In this document: positions 25,097 to 33,562 of the stretch, one piece after another
How positions within the stretch are numbered: the first letter of the stretch is position 1
Layout of the letters: the number at the start of each line of letters is the position of its first letter
From: Aliagarivorans marinus DSM 23064
Lineage (GTDB): Bacteria; Pseudomonadota; Gammaproteobacteria; Enterobacterales; Celerinatantimonadaceae
Reading direction: 5' to 3'
Assembly: GCF_000429485.1 (NCBI RefSeq)
Contig: NZ_AUBY01000008.1
Location: 1 to 64,000, forward strand
DNA: 64,000 bases
Translations under genes and position numbers: made by a program
Notes under the pieces: generated by a model
Databases searched by the model: none
What the model was told of the DNA's origin: nothing
Seen by the model: only the letters and a program-made list of their open reading frames with translations

Positions 25097-26479
25097 ATGG
25101 CAGTATCTTCTCACGCGCGACGCGTGCACCGCGGCAGCATCTTGCACTTCCCACGCAGCACCAACGACCCGGCCAACAACCACCAATACTTCGCCGATGG
25201 CGTATTGGTGGTGGAAAACGGCAAGATTGCCTATTTCGGTGAGGCCGCTGATTTCTTCAGTCTGGCCGATAACCAACGCTTACTGAACTATGGCGGCGTA
25301 GAGCAGCACAAGGGCTTGATTCTGCCCGGGCTTATCGACAGCCATGTCCACTTCCCACAGATTGAGATGATTGCCAGCTATGGCAAGCAGCTACTGGACT
25401 GGCTGAATGAATACACCTTCCCCACCGAGACGCAGTTTGCCAATGCCGCCTATGCCCAACGCCAGGCTAAGTGGTTCCTCGGCCAGCTCATGGCCCACGG
25501 CACTACCACCGCCAGCGTGTTTGCCACGGTGCATCCCGAGTCAGTGGATGCCTTTTTTAGCGAGGCAAGCAAACTCAATGCGCGGATGATCTGCGGCAAG
25601 GTGTTGATGGACCGCTTCTGCCCAGACGATCTGCAAGACACTCCCGAGCTGGGCTATCGCCAATCTAAACAGCTAATTGAACGCTGGCACGGCAATGGCC
25701 GCTCGCTCTACGCAATCACTCCGCGCTTTGCCCCCACCAGCACCCCAGAGCAGCTGGCGAAAGCCGGTCAACTGGCCAATGAGCATCCGGATACCTTTAT
25801 CCAGACCCACTTGAGTGAAAATATTGGTGAAGTAGCGTGGATTAAAGAGCTCTACCCGGAGCATCCCGATTATCTGGGGGTTTATCAGGCTAACGATCTG
25901 GTGCGAGAACGGGCACTGTTTGGCCATGCGGTTCACTTAAAGGACCGCGAGTATCAGGCGCTGGCAAGCTCTGGTGCCACCATCAGTTTCTGCCCCTCCT
26001 CCAACCTGTTTTTGGGTAGTGGCTTGTTTGACTATGGCCGCGCCAAAGATGCGGGCATCGCCCTGTCACTGGCCTCAGATGTGGGCGCGGGCACCAGCCT
26101 GAGCCTGTTCGCCAACCAAAGTGATGCCTACAAGATTTGCCAGCTACAGGGGCTTAGCCTCAACCCCTTTGAATCGCTCTACCTATGTACCCAAGGCGCT
26201 GCCGCAGCCATGGGTCTAGAGCAGCAGGTGGGTAATCTGAATGCTGGCAGCGAAGCCGACTTTATCGAGCTGGATTTTCGCGCCCACCCGGTTCTGCAAC
26301 AGCGGCTATTGCGCTGCAAGAGCCTAGCAGAACAACTATTCGCTCTCTCCACCCTCGGTGACGACCGCCTTGTCGATAAAACCTATGTCGCCGGAAAACT
26401 CGTTTATCAAAAAGGAAGTAAAGTATGTGGCCTCAGCTCTACGAATGGATTGCCCTCTTTATCAAGTGGTTCCATATAA
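25097..26479 (+). CDS. guaD: Guanine deaminase
   Basis: The 460-residue amidohydrolase converts guanine to xanthine, feeding XdhAB. Metal-binding motifs are present: HVHFPQIEM near residue 82 (the HxH), CGKVLMDRFCP, the THLSENIGEV His near 238, HAVHL near 276 and the catalytic Asp in ASDVGAGTSLS near 330. Two bases separate it from uraH. The last 18 codons overlap the start of the urate oxidase gene by 55 bases in another frame, an unusually long overlap. The final residues (after VAGKLVYQ) look unconserved, consistent with a drifted stop codon. Confidence 0.95.
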   Translation: MAVSSHARRVHRGSILHFPRSTNDPANNHQYFADGVLVVENGKIAYFGEAADFFSLADNQRLLNYGGVEQHKGLILPGLIDSHVHFPQIEMIASYGKQLLDWLNEYTFPTETQFANAAYAQRQAKWFLGQLMAHGTTTASVFATVHPESVDAFFSEASKLNARMICGKVLMDRFCPDDLQDTPELGYRQSKQLIERWHGNGRSLYAITPRFAPTSTPEQLAKAGQLANEHPDTFIQTHLSENIGEVAWIKELYPEHPDYLGVYQANDLVRERALFGHAVHLKDREYQALASSGATISFCPSSNLFLGSGLFDYGRAKDAGIALSLASDVGAGTSLSLFANQSDAYKICQLQGLSLNPFESLYLCTQGAAAAMGLEQQVGNLNAGSEADFIELDFRAHPVLQQRLLRCKSLAEQLFALSTLGDDRLVDKTYVAGKLVYQKGSKVCGLSSTNGLPSLSSGSI

Positions 26480-27642
26480 CCTGTGGGATCGCCTGGATTG
26501 GCGCCAGTTTCTACTTCACCTGGCTGGATAACAGCCTAAAGACCCCGCCGGAGTGGAAGAAGAAAAAAGGCATCAAGGGCGATCTTTGGGCAGTACACGG
26601 TGGCGGCTTCTACGAAGTGGCCAAATACCAAGTCGGCCCCGAGCAAATGCCAGAAAAGCTGCACTGGTTTAAGTGGGAGGCCTACGCCACCTGGCTCACT
26701 GGCACCGCCCTGCTGATCTGGATGTACTACTTTAACGCCCAAGCCTACCTGATTGACCCTCGGGTAATGGCGCTGAGCACCCACCAAGCGGTACTGTTTG
26801 GCATGGCGGGGATCTTTTTGGGCGTGTGTTGTTACGAGGCGCTGGTGCGCAGCCCACTCTCTGCCAAGCCTTGGCTGTTCTTGCTAAGCCTGATCGTGAT
26901 TGGCGGTGGCTTCTTCTATCTGTTCAGCTCCATCTACAGCGGCCGGGGCGCGTTTATCCATATGGGTGCCCTAATCGGCTCGATTATGGTGAACAACGTG
27001 TGGCATAAGATTATTCCCGGGCAACGCAAGATGGTGGCGCAGGTCGCGGCTGGCGAGGATGTTGACCCGGGACCGGGGCTAGAAGGTAAGCGACGCTCGA
27101 TACACAACAACTACTTCACCCTACCCATCTTGTTTTTGATGATCTCCAACCACTATCCGATCATCTACCAGCACGCCCACAACTGGCTGGTTGGGATGAT
27201 GGTGATGCTGATCAGCGCCTGGGTGCGGCACTTCTTCAACCTCAAGCATCAGGGGCAGTTCAAGCCAGAGGTATTGATTAGCGGCTGCGCAGCGATGTTG
27301 GTGATGGCCATCGCACTTAGCTGGCCGCAGACCCAGCTACAGCCTTTGGCCCATAGTCATGAGCATTCCCAGCCGGCGGCAGAGGTGCTCACACCACAGG
27401 CTCAACAAGCGCTGGATATCGTGCAAAAGCGCTGTAGTAGCTGCCACAGCCAACAGCCCACCGACGAGGTGTTTACCATCGCCCCGGGCGGTGCTGCATT
27501 TGATAACTGGCAGGATGTGCAGCGCTGGTCGCCGCGGATTATTGCCCGCGCAGTCGACTCGGCGGACATGCCATTTATGAATAAAACCGAGATGACCGAG
27601 CAAGAAAGGGAGACCCTGCGCCAGCTATTGGCCACACAATAG
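26425..27642 (+). CDS. puuD: Membrane urate oxidase PuuD with C-terminal cytochrome c domain
   Basis: The 405-residue product has about eight hydrophobic helices in residues 8-310, beginning WFHITCGIAWIGASFYFTW. The C-terminal domain of about 80 residues is cytochrome c-like, with CSSCH heme attachment at residues 337-341 and a candidate axial Met in DMPFMNKTEM. This is the PuuD architecture, an integral membrane urate oxidase that passes electrons to the respiratory chain through its heme instead of making peroxide. The start is fixed by GGAAGTAAAGT just upstream of ATG 26425. It is the last gene of the operon and replaces soluble uricase or HpxO here. Confidence 0.93.
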   Translation: MWPQLYEWIALFIKWFHITCGIAWIGASFYFTWLDNSLKTPPEWKKKKGIKGDLWAVHGGGFYEVAKYQVGPEQMPEKLHWFKWEAYATWLTGTALLIWMYYFNAQAYLIDPRVMALSTHQAVLFGMAGIFLGVCCYEALVRSPLSAKPWLFLLSLIVIGGGFFYLFSSIYSGRGAFIHMGALIGSIMVNNVWHKIIPGQRKMVAQVAAGEDVDPGPGLEGKRRSIHNNYFTLPILFLMISNHYPIIYQHAHNWLVGMMVMLISAWVRHFFNLKHQGQFKPEVLISGCAAMLVMAIALSWPQTQLQPLAHSHEHSQPAAEVLTPQAQQALDIVQKRCSSCHSQQPTDEVFTIAPGGAAFDNWQDVQRWSPRIIARAVDSADMPFMNKTEMTEQERETLRQLLATQ

Positions 27643-27661
27643 CTGGCAGGCGTTTGCCGAA

Positions 27662-28753
27662 CTAGGCTGAACTCAGCGCGCATTCAGCACTTTGCTGAGT
27701 GCGCTGCTTGATGGCCCTCTTGGTGCTATCGATGGCCATTCGCAGCGCAATCGGTGCCACGCAACCCACCAGCATATACAACCAACAGACCTTCGGCGAC
27801 ACCCAATGGTGCAACGCCGAGATATAGCTCATCTGCAACAAGCCCATCGAGGCAAACAGGATGTCCAGCAGCACGAACATCAGCAGGTGCAGGGTCATAA
27901 TGTCTTTGGAGTAGCGCCCTAACAGCTGCAGGCTTGTCTGCGGTTTGGCTTGGCTCAGCAGATAACAAAGGCTTAGCAAACCAACACTGCCTAGCACCGC
28001 GCTAAGGGTGTGCAGCACAAAACCATCGGGGTACTCACTCCAGGACATGCCGAGCGGCGTCACCCAACCGAGCGCCACAATGGTGGCAAGCACAATCCAG
28101 CAACTCGCCATCAGGTTAAAGCTGGCCAGCTTATCCAGCCAAGGCCGCAGCGCATAGCCAAAGGCCATGTACATCGAGCCCACAGCTAACTGCACCAGCA
28201 CATTGCGATACCACAGGCGCTCAGCATGGAAGGCGGGCGCCAGGTATTCGGTCGCCAGATAGGCCAGCACAACTGTCGCTAACAACAAGTAGTAGCGGTT
28301 GATTCGCCCCCGGCTGCGACTAACCACGATACGAAACGCGCCCGAAACCAGCGCATAGCTCACCAAAAACCAGCCAATCATAAATAAGGAGTTAGCGTGG
28401 CTATTACCACGCAAAGGCATCGCGAATATATCCCAGCCTTGACCGAGATAGAGCACAATTCTAGTGTCAAACAGCGAGGTCAGCGCTAAGGTAATCAGGC
28501 CTATCACTGTGTACCAGACCACATAGTAGAGCGGATAACTACGTAGCCACTTACGCGCCCAACGCCGCTCGTCCGCATAGGGCCGCAGCACTAAGCCGCC
28601 GAGAATAAAAAACAGCGGCATATGAAACAGATACGGGGTGTACACCGCATCGGCCTGCCAGTTGTAATGGCCGATTACAACCAGCAGTATCCCCAAGCCT
28701 TTTGCATAATCAATAAATAACGATTGCTGCTTGCTTAGTGCATTGTCCATCAC
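27662..28753 (-). CDS. Acyltransferase 3 family membrane protein
   Basis: The 363-residue polytopic protein (about ten membrane helices) begins with the acyltransferase-3 signature LFIDYAKGLGILLVVIGH, where the His is the presumed catalytic residue. PLFFILGGLVLRPYADERR follows near residue 47. Members O-acetylate or otherwise acylate surface sugars and related molecules, such as O-antigen or exopolysaccharide. A polysaccharide deacetylase gene lies just upstream on the same strand, so a surface glycan role is plausible but not shown. The C-terminus ends 20 bases from the convergent puuD stop. Confidence 0.85.
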   Translation of the reverse strand: MMDNALSKQQSLFIDYAKGLGILLVVIGHYNWQADAVYTPYLFHMPLFFILGGLVLRPYADERRWARKWLRSYPLYYVVWYTVIGLITLALTSLFDTRIVLYLGQGWDIFAMPLRGNSHANSLFMIGWFLVSYALVSGAFRIVVSRSRGRINRYYLLLATVVLAYLATEYLAPAFHAERLWYRNVLVQLAVGSMYMAFGYALRPWLDKLASFNLMASCWIVLATIVALGWVTPLGMSWSEYPDGFVLHTLSAVLGSVGLLSLCYLLSQAKPQTSLQLLGRYSKDIMTLHLLMFVLLDILFASMGLLQMSYISALHHWVSPKVCWLYMLVGCVAPIALRMAIDSTKRAIKQRTQQSAECALSSA

Positions 28754-28894
28754 GTTACCTCAGCAAGAATAAACTGTGCTTAGACTACGCAATGAGACAA
28801 GCGCCCACCTTAGTCACCTTACCAATATGAGACATTGGTTAACCTTTGGTGGGCAACCTCGACGTTATATGAGAAGCCGCTCAATAAACGCGCT

Positions 28895-29926
28895 TTACTG
28901 TTCGTCGACCACCAGCCACTGCTGCGATAACCAGTAATAAGGCGAGCCGTTGCGGTGGGGTGCGGTACAGTTCACCCGGTGGCGACCATTACCAAGCGCC
29001 TCTGGCGGCGTCACGTCAAAATGTAGCGGCGAGTGCCAGTTAAGCTCCAGCGCCTGACCGTTCAGATAACACTGTAGATGGGGGTAATGGGCCTCGCTGG
29101 AGGGCTGCAGTTCAACGCTTAGCAGCGGTTGACGCTGCTGCGTAAGCGGATCAGGTAGGGCCGAGTAATCGAGTGCTAGCGGCCTTGCGGTAAACTTAAG
29201 GCGCAATGAGCTTACGCTGGCGTAATTGCCCGCCGCATTAAAGCGTGGCAGCGCCTGCCAATCACTCGTTTCACCAATCGAGCCAGACTGTTGACCAAAG
29301 GCGATATAACCCTGCTCGGCGATCCACGCTTTCAGTTGGTCGTTGTACTCGCCATAGGGATAGGCAAACAGCATCGGCGCACTGCCCAGTTGCTGTTTAA
29401 TCCGCTGTTGCGCGCCTTCAACGTTCGCTTTGGCTTGCTCAAACCACGCCTCGTTGGTGAAGGCATCGCGCACCATATAGTCATGATCCATGGTGTGGTT
29501 GGCGATGACCACGCCATCATCGGCCAGCTCGCGTAGTTGCTCCCAACTGCAGTAGTTCTGGTAGCCCTTATCGATGGGATCGGTGGCAACAAATACGGTA
29601 AAAGGCATGCCGCGGCGCTTAAGCTCTGGGTAAGCGCGTTCACACACCGAGACAAAGGCATCATCAAAGGTCAGCGCCACGCTTTTCTCAGGTAAGGCCT
29701 GACCCGCTTGCAGCTGCTTAATGGCATCCGCTAAGTCGAGCACTTGATAGCCCTGCTCTTCAAAATGGTCGAGTTGGGCAATGAAATCATCCCAGCGGGT
29801 CGAGGTGGAGTGTGGTGTGTGATCATCCACATGATGATAGAGCATCACGTTCAACGAACTCGCCATTGCCAGTGGGGCGAAAGAGGTGCCTAGCAATGCC
29901 AAAGCAAGCGTCTTAGTCAGTTTCAC
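28895..29926 (-). CDS. Secreted polysaccharide deacetylase (CE4)
   Basis: The 343-residue product has a signal peptide (core about 5-20, cleavage after AMA). Its CE4/NodB deacetylase domain has MLYHHVDDH near residue 28, the metal/catalytic motif ALTFDDAF near 82 and the HxxxH zinc ligands in NHTMDHDYM near 141. Another conserved strand is LFAYPYGEYND near 191. The last 90 residues form a beta-rich extension. It removes acyl groups from a periplasmic or exported glycan; the substrate is unknown. The layout resembles the deacetylase half of PgaB, but no pga synthase lies nearby. Confidence 0.9.
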   Translation of the reverse strand: MKLTKTLALALLGTSFAPLAMASSLNVMLYHHVDDHTPHSTSTRWDDFIAQLDHFEEQGYQVLDLADAIKQLQAGQALPEKSVALTFDDAFVSVCERAYPELKRRGMPFTVFVATDPIDKGYQNYCSWEQLRELADDGVVIANHTMDHDYMVRDAFTNEAWFEQAKANVEGAQQRIKQQLGSAPMLFAYPYGEYNDQLKAWIAEQGYIAFGQQSGSIGETSDWQALPRFNAAGNYASVSSLRLKFTARPLALDYSALPDPLTQQRQPLLSVELQPSSEAHYPHLQCYLNGQALELNWHSPLHFDVTPPEALGNGRHRVNCTAPHRNGSPYYWLSQQWLVVDEQ

Positions 29927-30042
29927 TATTTATCTTCCGTTTTTACTTATCTGCAGAATTTTACACCAACGATTAAGGCATAGACAGTCTTAGCGACTAG
30001 AGCGGCGCGCTGGTAAATGGTATAACTGCGCCGCCTTTAGCA

Positions 30043-30307
30043 ATATACCCGAACAACCTCAAGATGCTGGATTCAGAGGCGGTCAATGTCCATAGGGCGA
30101 GGCGAAAACACGAAGGAATGGTGACCCATTTCGAGTGTTTTCAACGAAGAGCTATGGACATTGAGCGCCTCCCATAGGGCGAGTTTTCCCGTCCCTCATA
30201 CTGCGTTACTGCTCCTTGATTTAGACCACTAGATCGGCGGAGCAATGCCTTGCCTGAGGGACGGGAAACTCTCGCTGAACAAGCATCTTGAGGTCGTTCG
30301 GGTATAT
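30043..30307. repeat. 265-bp palindromic intergenic repeat, copy 1
   Basis: The outer arms, 30043-30068 and 30282-30307, are inverted repeats matching at 25 of 26 positions (starting ATATACCCGAAC). Inside are two further hairpins. One is a perfect 13-bp stem at 30083-30095/30152-30164, extended inward by an 8-bp stem around a conserved loop (GGAATGGTGACCCATTTC). The other is a stem at 30181-30198/30255-30273 around a conserved loop that includes CTGCGTTACTGCTCC. It contains no gene. It lies 37 bases upstream of the outer-membrane protein gene. The rest of the gap 29927-30042 shows nothing recognisable. Confidence 0.95.
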
Positions 30308-30344
30308 AGGCCCAAATGACTAACTGAAAGCGACGATAAATAAA

Positions 30345-30914
30345 ATGAAAAACCTAATTTGGCTGCTTTTGCTGCCCTTAAGCGTGGCTGCAAATGCCCT
30401 TCCTTCATCCAACTCCCCCGCCAGCAAGCCCTTTTACTTGGGAGCGAACTTTGCGTTTGTAGACAGCGATGGCTCGATCTTCGACGATTCTTACTCGCTA
30501 TTCGCCGGTTATGACTACCGGATTGACTCAGAATTTGGCTTGTTCATCGAAGCTGAGTACCGCGACTTTGGCAGCGAAACCTTTCATTGGTTGGGAGCCA
30601 GTGGCCGCAGCGAGGCATACTCCTACGGGCTAAACATCAAACCGGTATATCACTTCGAAATCCAACAGCGCCCGCTCCATTTCGGCCCGGTGTTTGGTGT
30701 TCATCACTACCATGAGAAACGTCGAAGCACCTTTGAAGGCGACAGCCAATACCATAACAACAGCAGTTGGGGCTTATTGTGGGGCCTGGAGTTCGGGATT
30801 ACCCTCGCCGAGCGCCTGCAGTTTAACTATGGCTTTAAAAAATCCAAGCCCAAACTTGGCGACGAGCGCCGCCGCTACGACCAGTATTACTTTGGCTTTA
30901 ACTTCCTGTTCTGA
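30345..30914 (+). CDS. Small outer-membrane beta-barrel protein
   Basis: The 189-residue product has a signal peptide (MKNLIWLLLLPLSVAANA). Alternating hydrophobic/polar strands follow, each ending in aromatic residues (for example LGANFAFV, YSLFAGYDYR, FGLFIEAEYRDFG). It ends in YFGFNFLF, a terminal Phe as recognised by the BAM machinery. The size suits an eight-stranded barrel of the OmpA/OmpW/opacity type. No function can be given. It starts right after repeat copy 1, so part of its leader or promoter may lie in the repeat. Confidence 0.8.
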   Translation: MKNLIWLLLLPLSVAANALPSSNSPASKPFYLGANFAFVDSDGSIFDDSYSLFAGYDYRIDSEFGLFIEAEYRDFGSETFHWLGASGRSEAYSYGLNIKPVYHFEIQQRPLHFGPVFGVHHYHEKRRSTFEGDSQYHNNSSWGLLWGLEFGITLAERLQFNYGFKKSKPKLGDERRRYDQYYFGFNFLF

Positions 30915-30924
30915 GGCTCGCGCT

Positions 30925-30948
30925 AAAAAGGCGGCCTAGGCCGCCTTC
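30925..30948 (-). terminator. Intrinsic terminator for the dienelactone-hydrolase-like gene
   Basis: AAGGCGGCC and GGCCGCCTT form a 9-bp stem with a 2-base gap. On the minus strand it is followed by TTTTT, so it ends the leftward transcript. On the plus strand it lacks a T-run. Confidence 0.8.
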
Positions 30949-30967
30949 ATCGTTGATGAACCAGGCC

Positions 30968-31870
30968 TCAGTCGAGCTTTTCCTGAAAAAACGCAATAGT
31001 GCGCTGCCAGGCAAGCTCCGCCTCTGCCTCGGCGTAGCGACCGGTTGAATCGTTATGAAAGCCGTGATTCACCCCTTCATAGATATGCGCCTGGAAGTCT
31101 GCAGCGTTGGCCTTGAGCTGCGCCTCATAGTCTGGCCAGGTGGCATTAACACGTTTATCCAGGCTGGCGAAGTGCAACTGTAGCGGGCCTTTAACGTTCG
31201 CTCGTAACTGCTCAGCGGCCGGGGTTCCGTAAAAAGGCACGCCGGCATCGAGTTGTTCTGGCATCTTGGCCGCCAGCATATTCACCACATAGCCGCCGAA
31301 ACAGAATCCGACCGCACCCAGCTTGCCATTGCTCTGCTCGTGGCTTTTTAAGAAGCTGGCAGCAGCGATAAAGTCTGCCTCAATCTTGGCTCGGTCGAGG
31401 GATTTTTGCATCGCCCGGCCTTGGTCATCGTTTCCGGGATAGCCGCCGAGGGGATAGAGCGCGTCAGGGGCAAAGGCGATAAAGCCGGCCTTGGCAACCC
31501 GCCGTGCCACATCCTTGATATAGGGATTCAGTCCGCGATTCTCGTGGACCACCAGCACCACCGGAGCACTGCCTTGCAGCTTAGCTGGCTGCACCAGATA
31601 GCCGCGCCCCTCTCCATGACCATCGGGCGAGGGGAAGGTTTGGTAGGTGGCCAAGATATCAGGGTCGTTAAACGATACCTGCTCGGCTTGTGCATAGTTT
31701 GGCGAAAGGGCCGCAGTGATAAGTGGCACACTCAGCTTTAGCACCGCCAAGCCAGCCAGACGATTGAGAAACTCCCGTCGGTCAATCAGGCCGTGGGCAT
31801 ACTCGTCGTACCAATCGAAGGCCTCTTGGGGGATGACCCCTGTACTGTCTACTGATTCGCGTTGTTGCAT
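30968..31870 (-). CDS. Tat-exported dienelactone hydrolase family protein
   Basis: Start 31870, preceded by GGAAGAGAG, gives 300 residues. After a 30-residue leader comes a twin-arginine motif (RREFLNR, Arg31-32) and a hydrophobic stretch ending near NYAQA, indicating Tat export. The alpha/beta-hydrolase domain has the dienelactone-hydrolase elbow GFCFGG, with Cys in place of Ser. VVLVVHENRGL precedes it, and the catalytic His lies in GVNHGFHND. The long n-region before the twin Arg is typical of this subgroup. The natural substrate is unknown. Repeat copy 2 begins 28 bases upstream of the ATG. Confidence 0.88.
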   Translation of the reverse strand: MQQRESVDSTGVIPQEAFDWYDEYAHGLIDRREFLNRLAGLAVLKLSVPLITAALSPNYAQAEQVSFNDPDILATYQTFPSPDGHGEGRGYLVQPAKLQGSAPVVLVVHENRGLNPYIKDVARRVAKAGFIAFAPDALYPLGGYPGNDDQGRAMQKSLDRAKIEADFIAAASFLKSHEQSNGKLGAVGFCFGGYVVNMLAAKMPEQLDAGVPFYGTPAAEQLRANVKGPLQLHFASLDKRVNATWPDYEAQLKANAADFQAHIYEGVNHGFHNDSTGRYAEAEAELAWQRTIAFFQEKLD

Positions 31871-31898
31871 AGCTCTCTTCCTTGTGATGATTGCATCG

Positions 31899-32163
31899 TT
31901 ATACCCGAACAACCTCAAGGCGCAGGATTCAGAGGAACTCAATGTCCATAGGACGAGGCAAAAGTACGAAGGAATGGTGACCCATTTCAAGTGCTTTCAA
32001 CGAAGAACTATGGACATTGAGCTCCTCCCGAAGGACGAGTTTTACAGGCCCTCATGCTGCGTTACTGCTCCTTGATTTAGACCACTAGACCGGCGCAGCA
32101 GTGCCTTACCTGAGGGCCTTTAAAATCTCGCTGAACAAGCATCTTGAGGCTGCTCGGGTATAT
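31899..32163. repeat. 265-bp palindromic intergenic repeat, copy 2
   Basis: This copy has the same length and orientation as copy 1, with conserved loop blocks (GAATGGTGACCCATTTC and CTGCGTTACTGCTCC identical). The stems have changed but still pair: the long stem reads GAGTTTTACAGGCCCTCA against TGAGGGCCTTTAAAATCTC, where copy 1 has a different pair of complementary sequences. The outer arms are more diverged than in copy 1. It fills most of the space between the hydrolase start and the patatin gene end. Confidence 0.93.
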
Positions 32164-32219
32164 GTACGCTCCATTTAAACGTTTTGCCCAACCGCAGCAG
32201 CGTATCCGAGAATCGTTAC

Positions 32220-33089
32220 TTAGTGAGATAAGTGCTCTGCCCCTTTGTTGAGCCCCATCACGTATCCGTCCAGCAGCGCACTTTTCGACATGGTAAAGCG
32301 CTCAACCTCGTAGGGCTGTTGCGGAGCGATCACCTCAATCTCAAGGCCCTCAGGCGGATTGCGGATAAAATCGAGAGAGGCGTTGTAACCCTCTGCACGT
32401 TTCAAGTAGGCGTCTTTCACTTGCGGCTGATCGCGCAACAAGCCTTTCGCCAACCACGGAAAGCGGCTGGGTTTCATGCTGTAGCCATCGGGGTGTGAGA
32501 GGATTACGGTGATTTTGCTCGCCCCGAGTTTGTAGGCCTTCTTAACCGGCAGCGAGTCAGTCACGCCGCCATCGGTAAAACAGCCCTCAGAAAAACATGG
32601 CGTGTGTTTGTAGACCACCGGCAAAGCGGCTGTCGCTTCCATTAACGCATCGAGGTTATCGGGCGACACCCGGTAGTACTTGGCCTTACCGCTGTCGATA
32701 TCGGTGAGCGCCGCGTAAAACGGGATATTATTGAACAGCACCTGCTGGTCGACCGGCATCTGCCGCTGGGACTCGCGCCATAGCCAGCCGACATCGACCA
32801 AGTGGCCGCCGCGAATAAAGCGAGTGGGGTTGTAAAAACGACGTGAGGTGGCCAATTGGGTGATCACCTGCATACTGCGCTGCGGCGCTTTGGCCAGATA
32901 GCCCAACACATTGGCTGCCCCCGAAGAGACACCAAAGGCCGCATCAAAGGGCTGGTAGTTGTGGCTTAAAAAGGCATCGAGCACGCCACTGGCGAAGATC
33001 CCACGCATTGCGCCACCTTCCACGACAAGCGCATGATTAATGTTTGATGGTGCGTTTTCCACACATCCCCCGATAGAGCTGACTAACAT
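32220..33089 (-). CDS. Patatin-like phospholipase (YjjU/RssA type)
   Basis: The 289-residue product has the patatin catalytic dyad. The oxyanion loop is EGGAMRGIFASG near residue 25, nucleophile Ser55 sits in GVSSG, and the catalytic Asp is in TDGGVTDSLPV near residue 187. The overall layout, including the EV-rich C-terminal half, resembles E. coli YjjU. It probably hydrolyses phospholipid or other acyl esters in the cytoplasm or at the inner membrane. There is no signal peptide. It has no operon partner here. Confidence 0.9.
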   Translation of the reverse strand: MLVSSIGGCVENAPSNINHALVVEGGAMRGIFASGVLDAFLSHNYQPFDAAFGVSSGAANVLGYLAKAPQRSMQVITQLATSRRFYNPTRFIRGGHLVDVGWLWRESQRQMPVDQQVLFNNIPFYAALTDIDSGKAKYYRVSPDNLDALMEATAALPVVYKHTPCFSEGCFTDGGVTDSLPVKKAYKLGASKITVILSHPDGYSMKPSRFPWLAKGLLRDQPQVKDAYLKRAEGYNASLDFIRNPPEGLEIEVIAPQQPYEVERFTMSKSALLDGYVMGLNKGAEHLSH

Positions 33090-33366
33090 TGGACTAGCTT
33101 AGTTGAGCTAATTGAAAGTTTTAAATTGTTAATAATGATTATTTTGATAGCTTTAAGCAATCCAAAACATATCGACGGCGTCGCTGGAATTTATTTTTCC
33201 GTTACCCGGTCGAATGCTCCATATGCGCAAGCGTAGCGTAATGGGGTATAAAGGTTTGCGTGAAATGTAAAAGGGACTAACGCAGATTTACAGCGCAGAA
33301 ATGATATCGGGAATCGTTGTAGTGTTAGTTAGTCGAGGCTGACTAATAAGGGGGAGTGCTACAATT

Positions 33367-33480
33367 GGGTGGCGACCTCACCAGCCGCATCCCGGCACTT
33401 GAGTCGCTCGCTGCGGCTGCTTCCTTCCGGACCTGACCGGGTTCACGAGGTATCAATGCGAGAGGACCAATGAGGCCACC
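33367..33480 (-). ncRNA. ffs: 4.5S RNA of the signal recognition particle
   Basis: The minus strand carries the invariant SRP RNA apical sequence GGTCAGGTCCGGAAGGAAGC (33416-33440 region) that binds Ffh. The ends pair, with GGTGGCCTCA at the 5' side and TGAGGTCGCCACC at the 3' side, forming the expected single long hairpin of about 114 nt. With Ffh it targets membrane proteins to the translocon. The 277-base gap before it (33090-33366) is AT-rich and shows no gene. Confidence 0.96.
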
Positions 33481-33562
33481 ATAGATGGCTTCTTGCGAAG
33501 CGGGGCTATTCTCCCTTAAGCGCTCTGCCAATGCAATGGATACAGGAGAAAAAGGAGAGAAG

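Noticed and set aside
31716-31741. Possible frameshift or pseudogene at the Tat signal of the hydrolase because of the long leader before the twin Arg
   Set aside because: A 30-residue leader before the RR motif is common in this subgroup, and the frame is intact from a start with a good ribosome-binding site at 31870.
31716-32075. 119-codon plus-strand frame across the hydrolase start and repeat copy 2
   Set aside because: It runs through the start of the Tat hydrolase in antisense and into the palindromic repeat, with no ribosome-binding site or motif.
33131-33149. Fur-box-like sequence upstream of the patatin gene
   Set aside because: AATAATGAT matches one half of the classical 19-bp Fur box, but the other half agrees poorly (about 13 of 19 overall) in an AT-rich stretch, so chance is a sufficient explanation.
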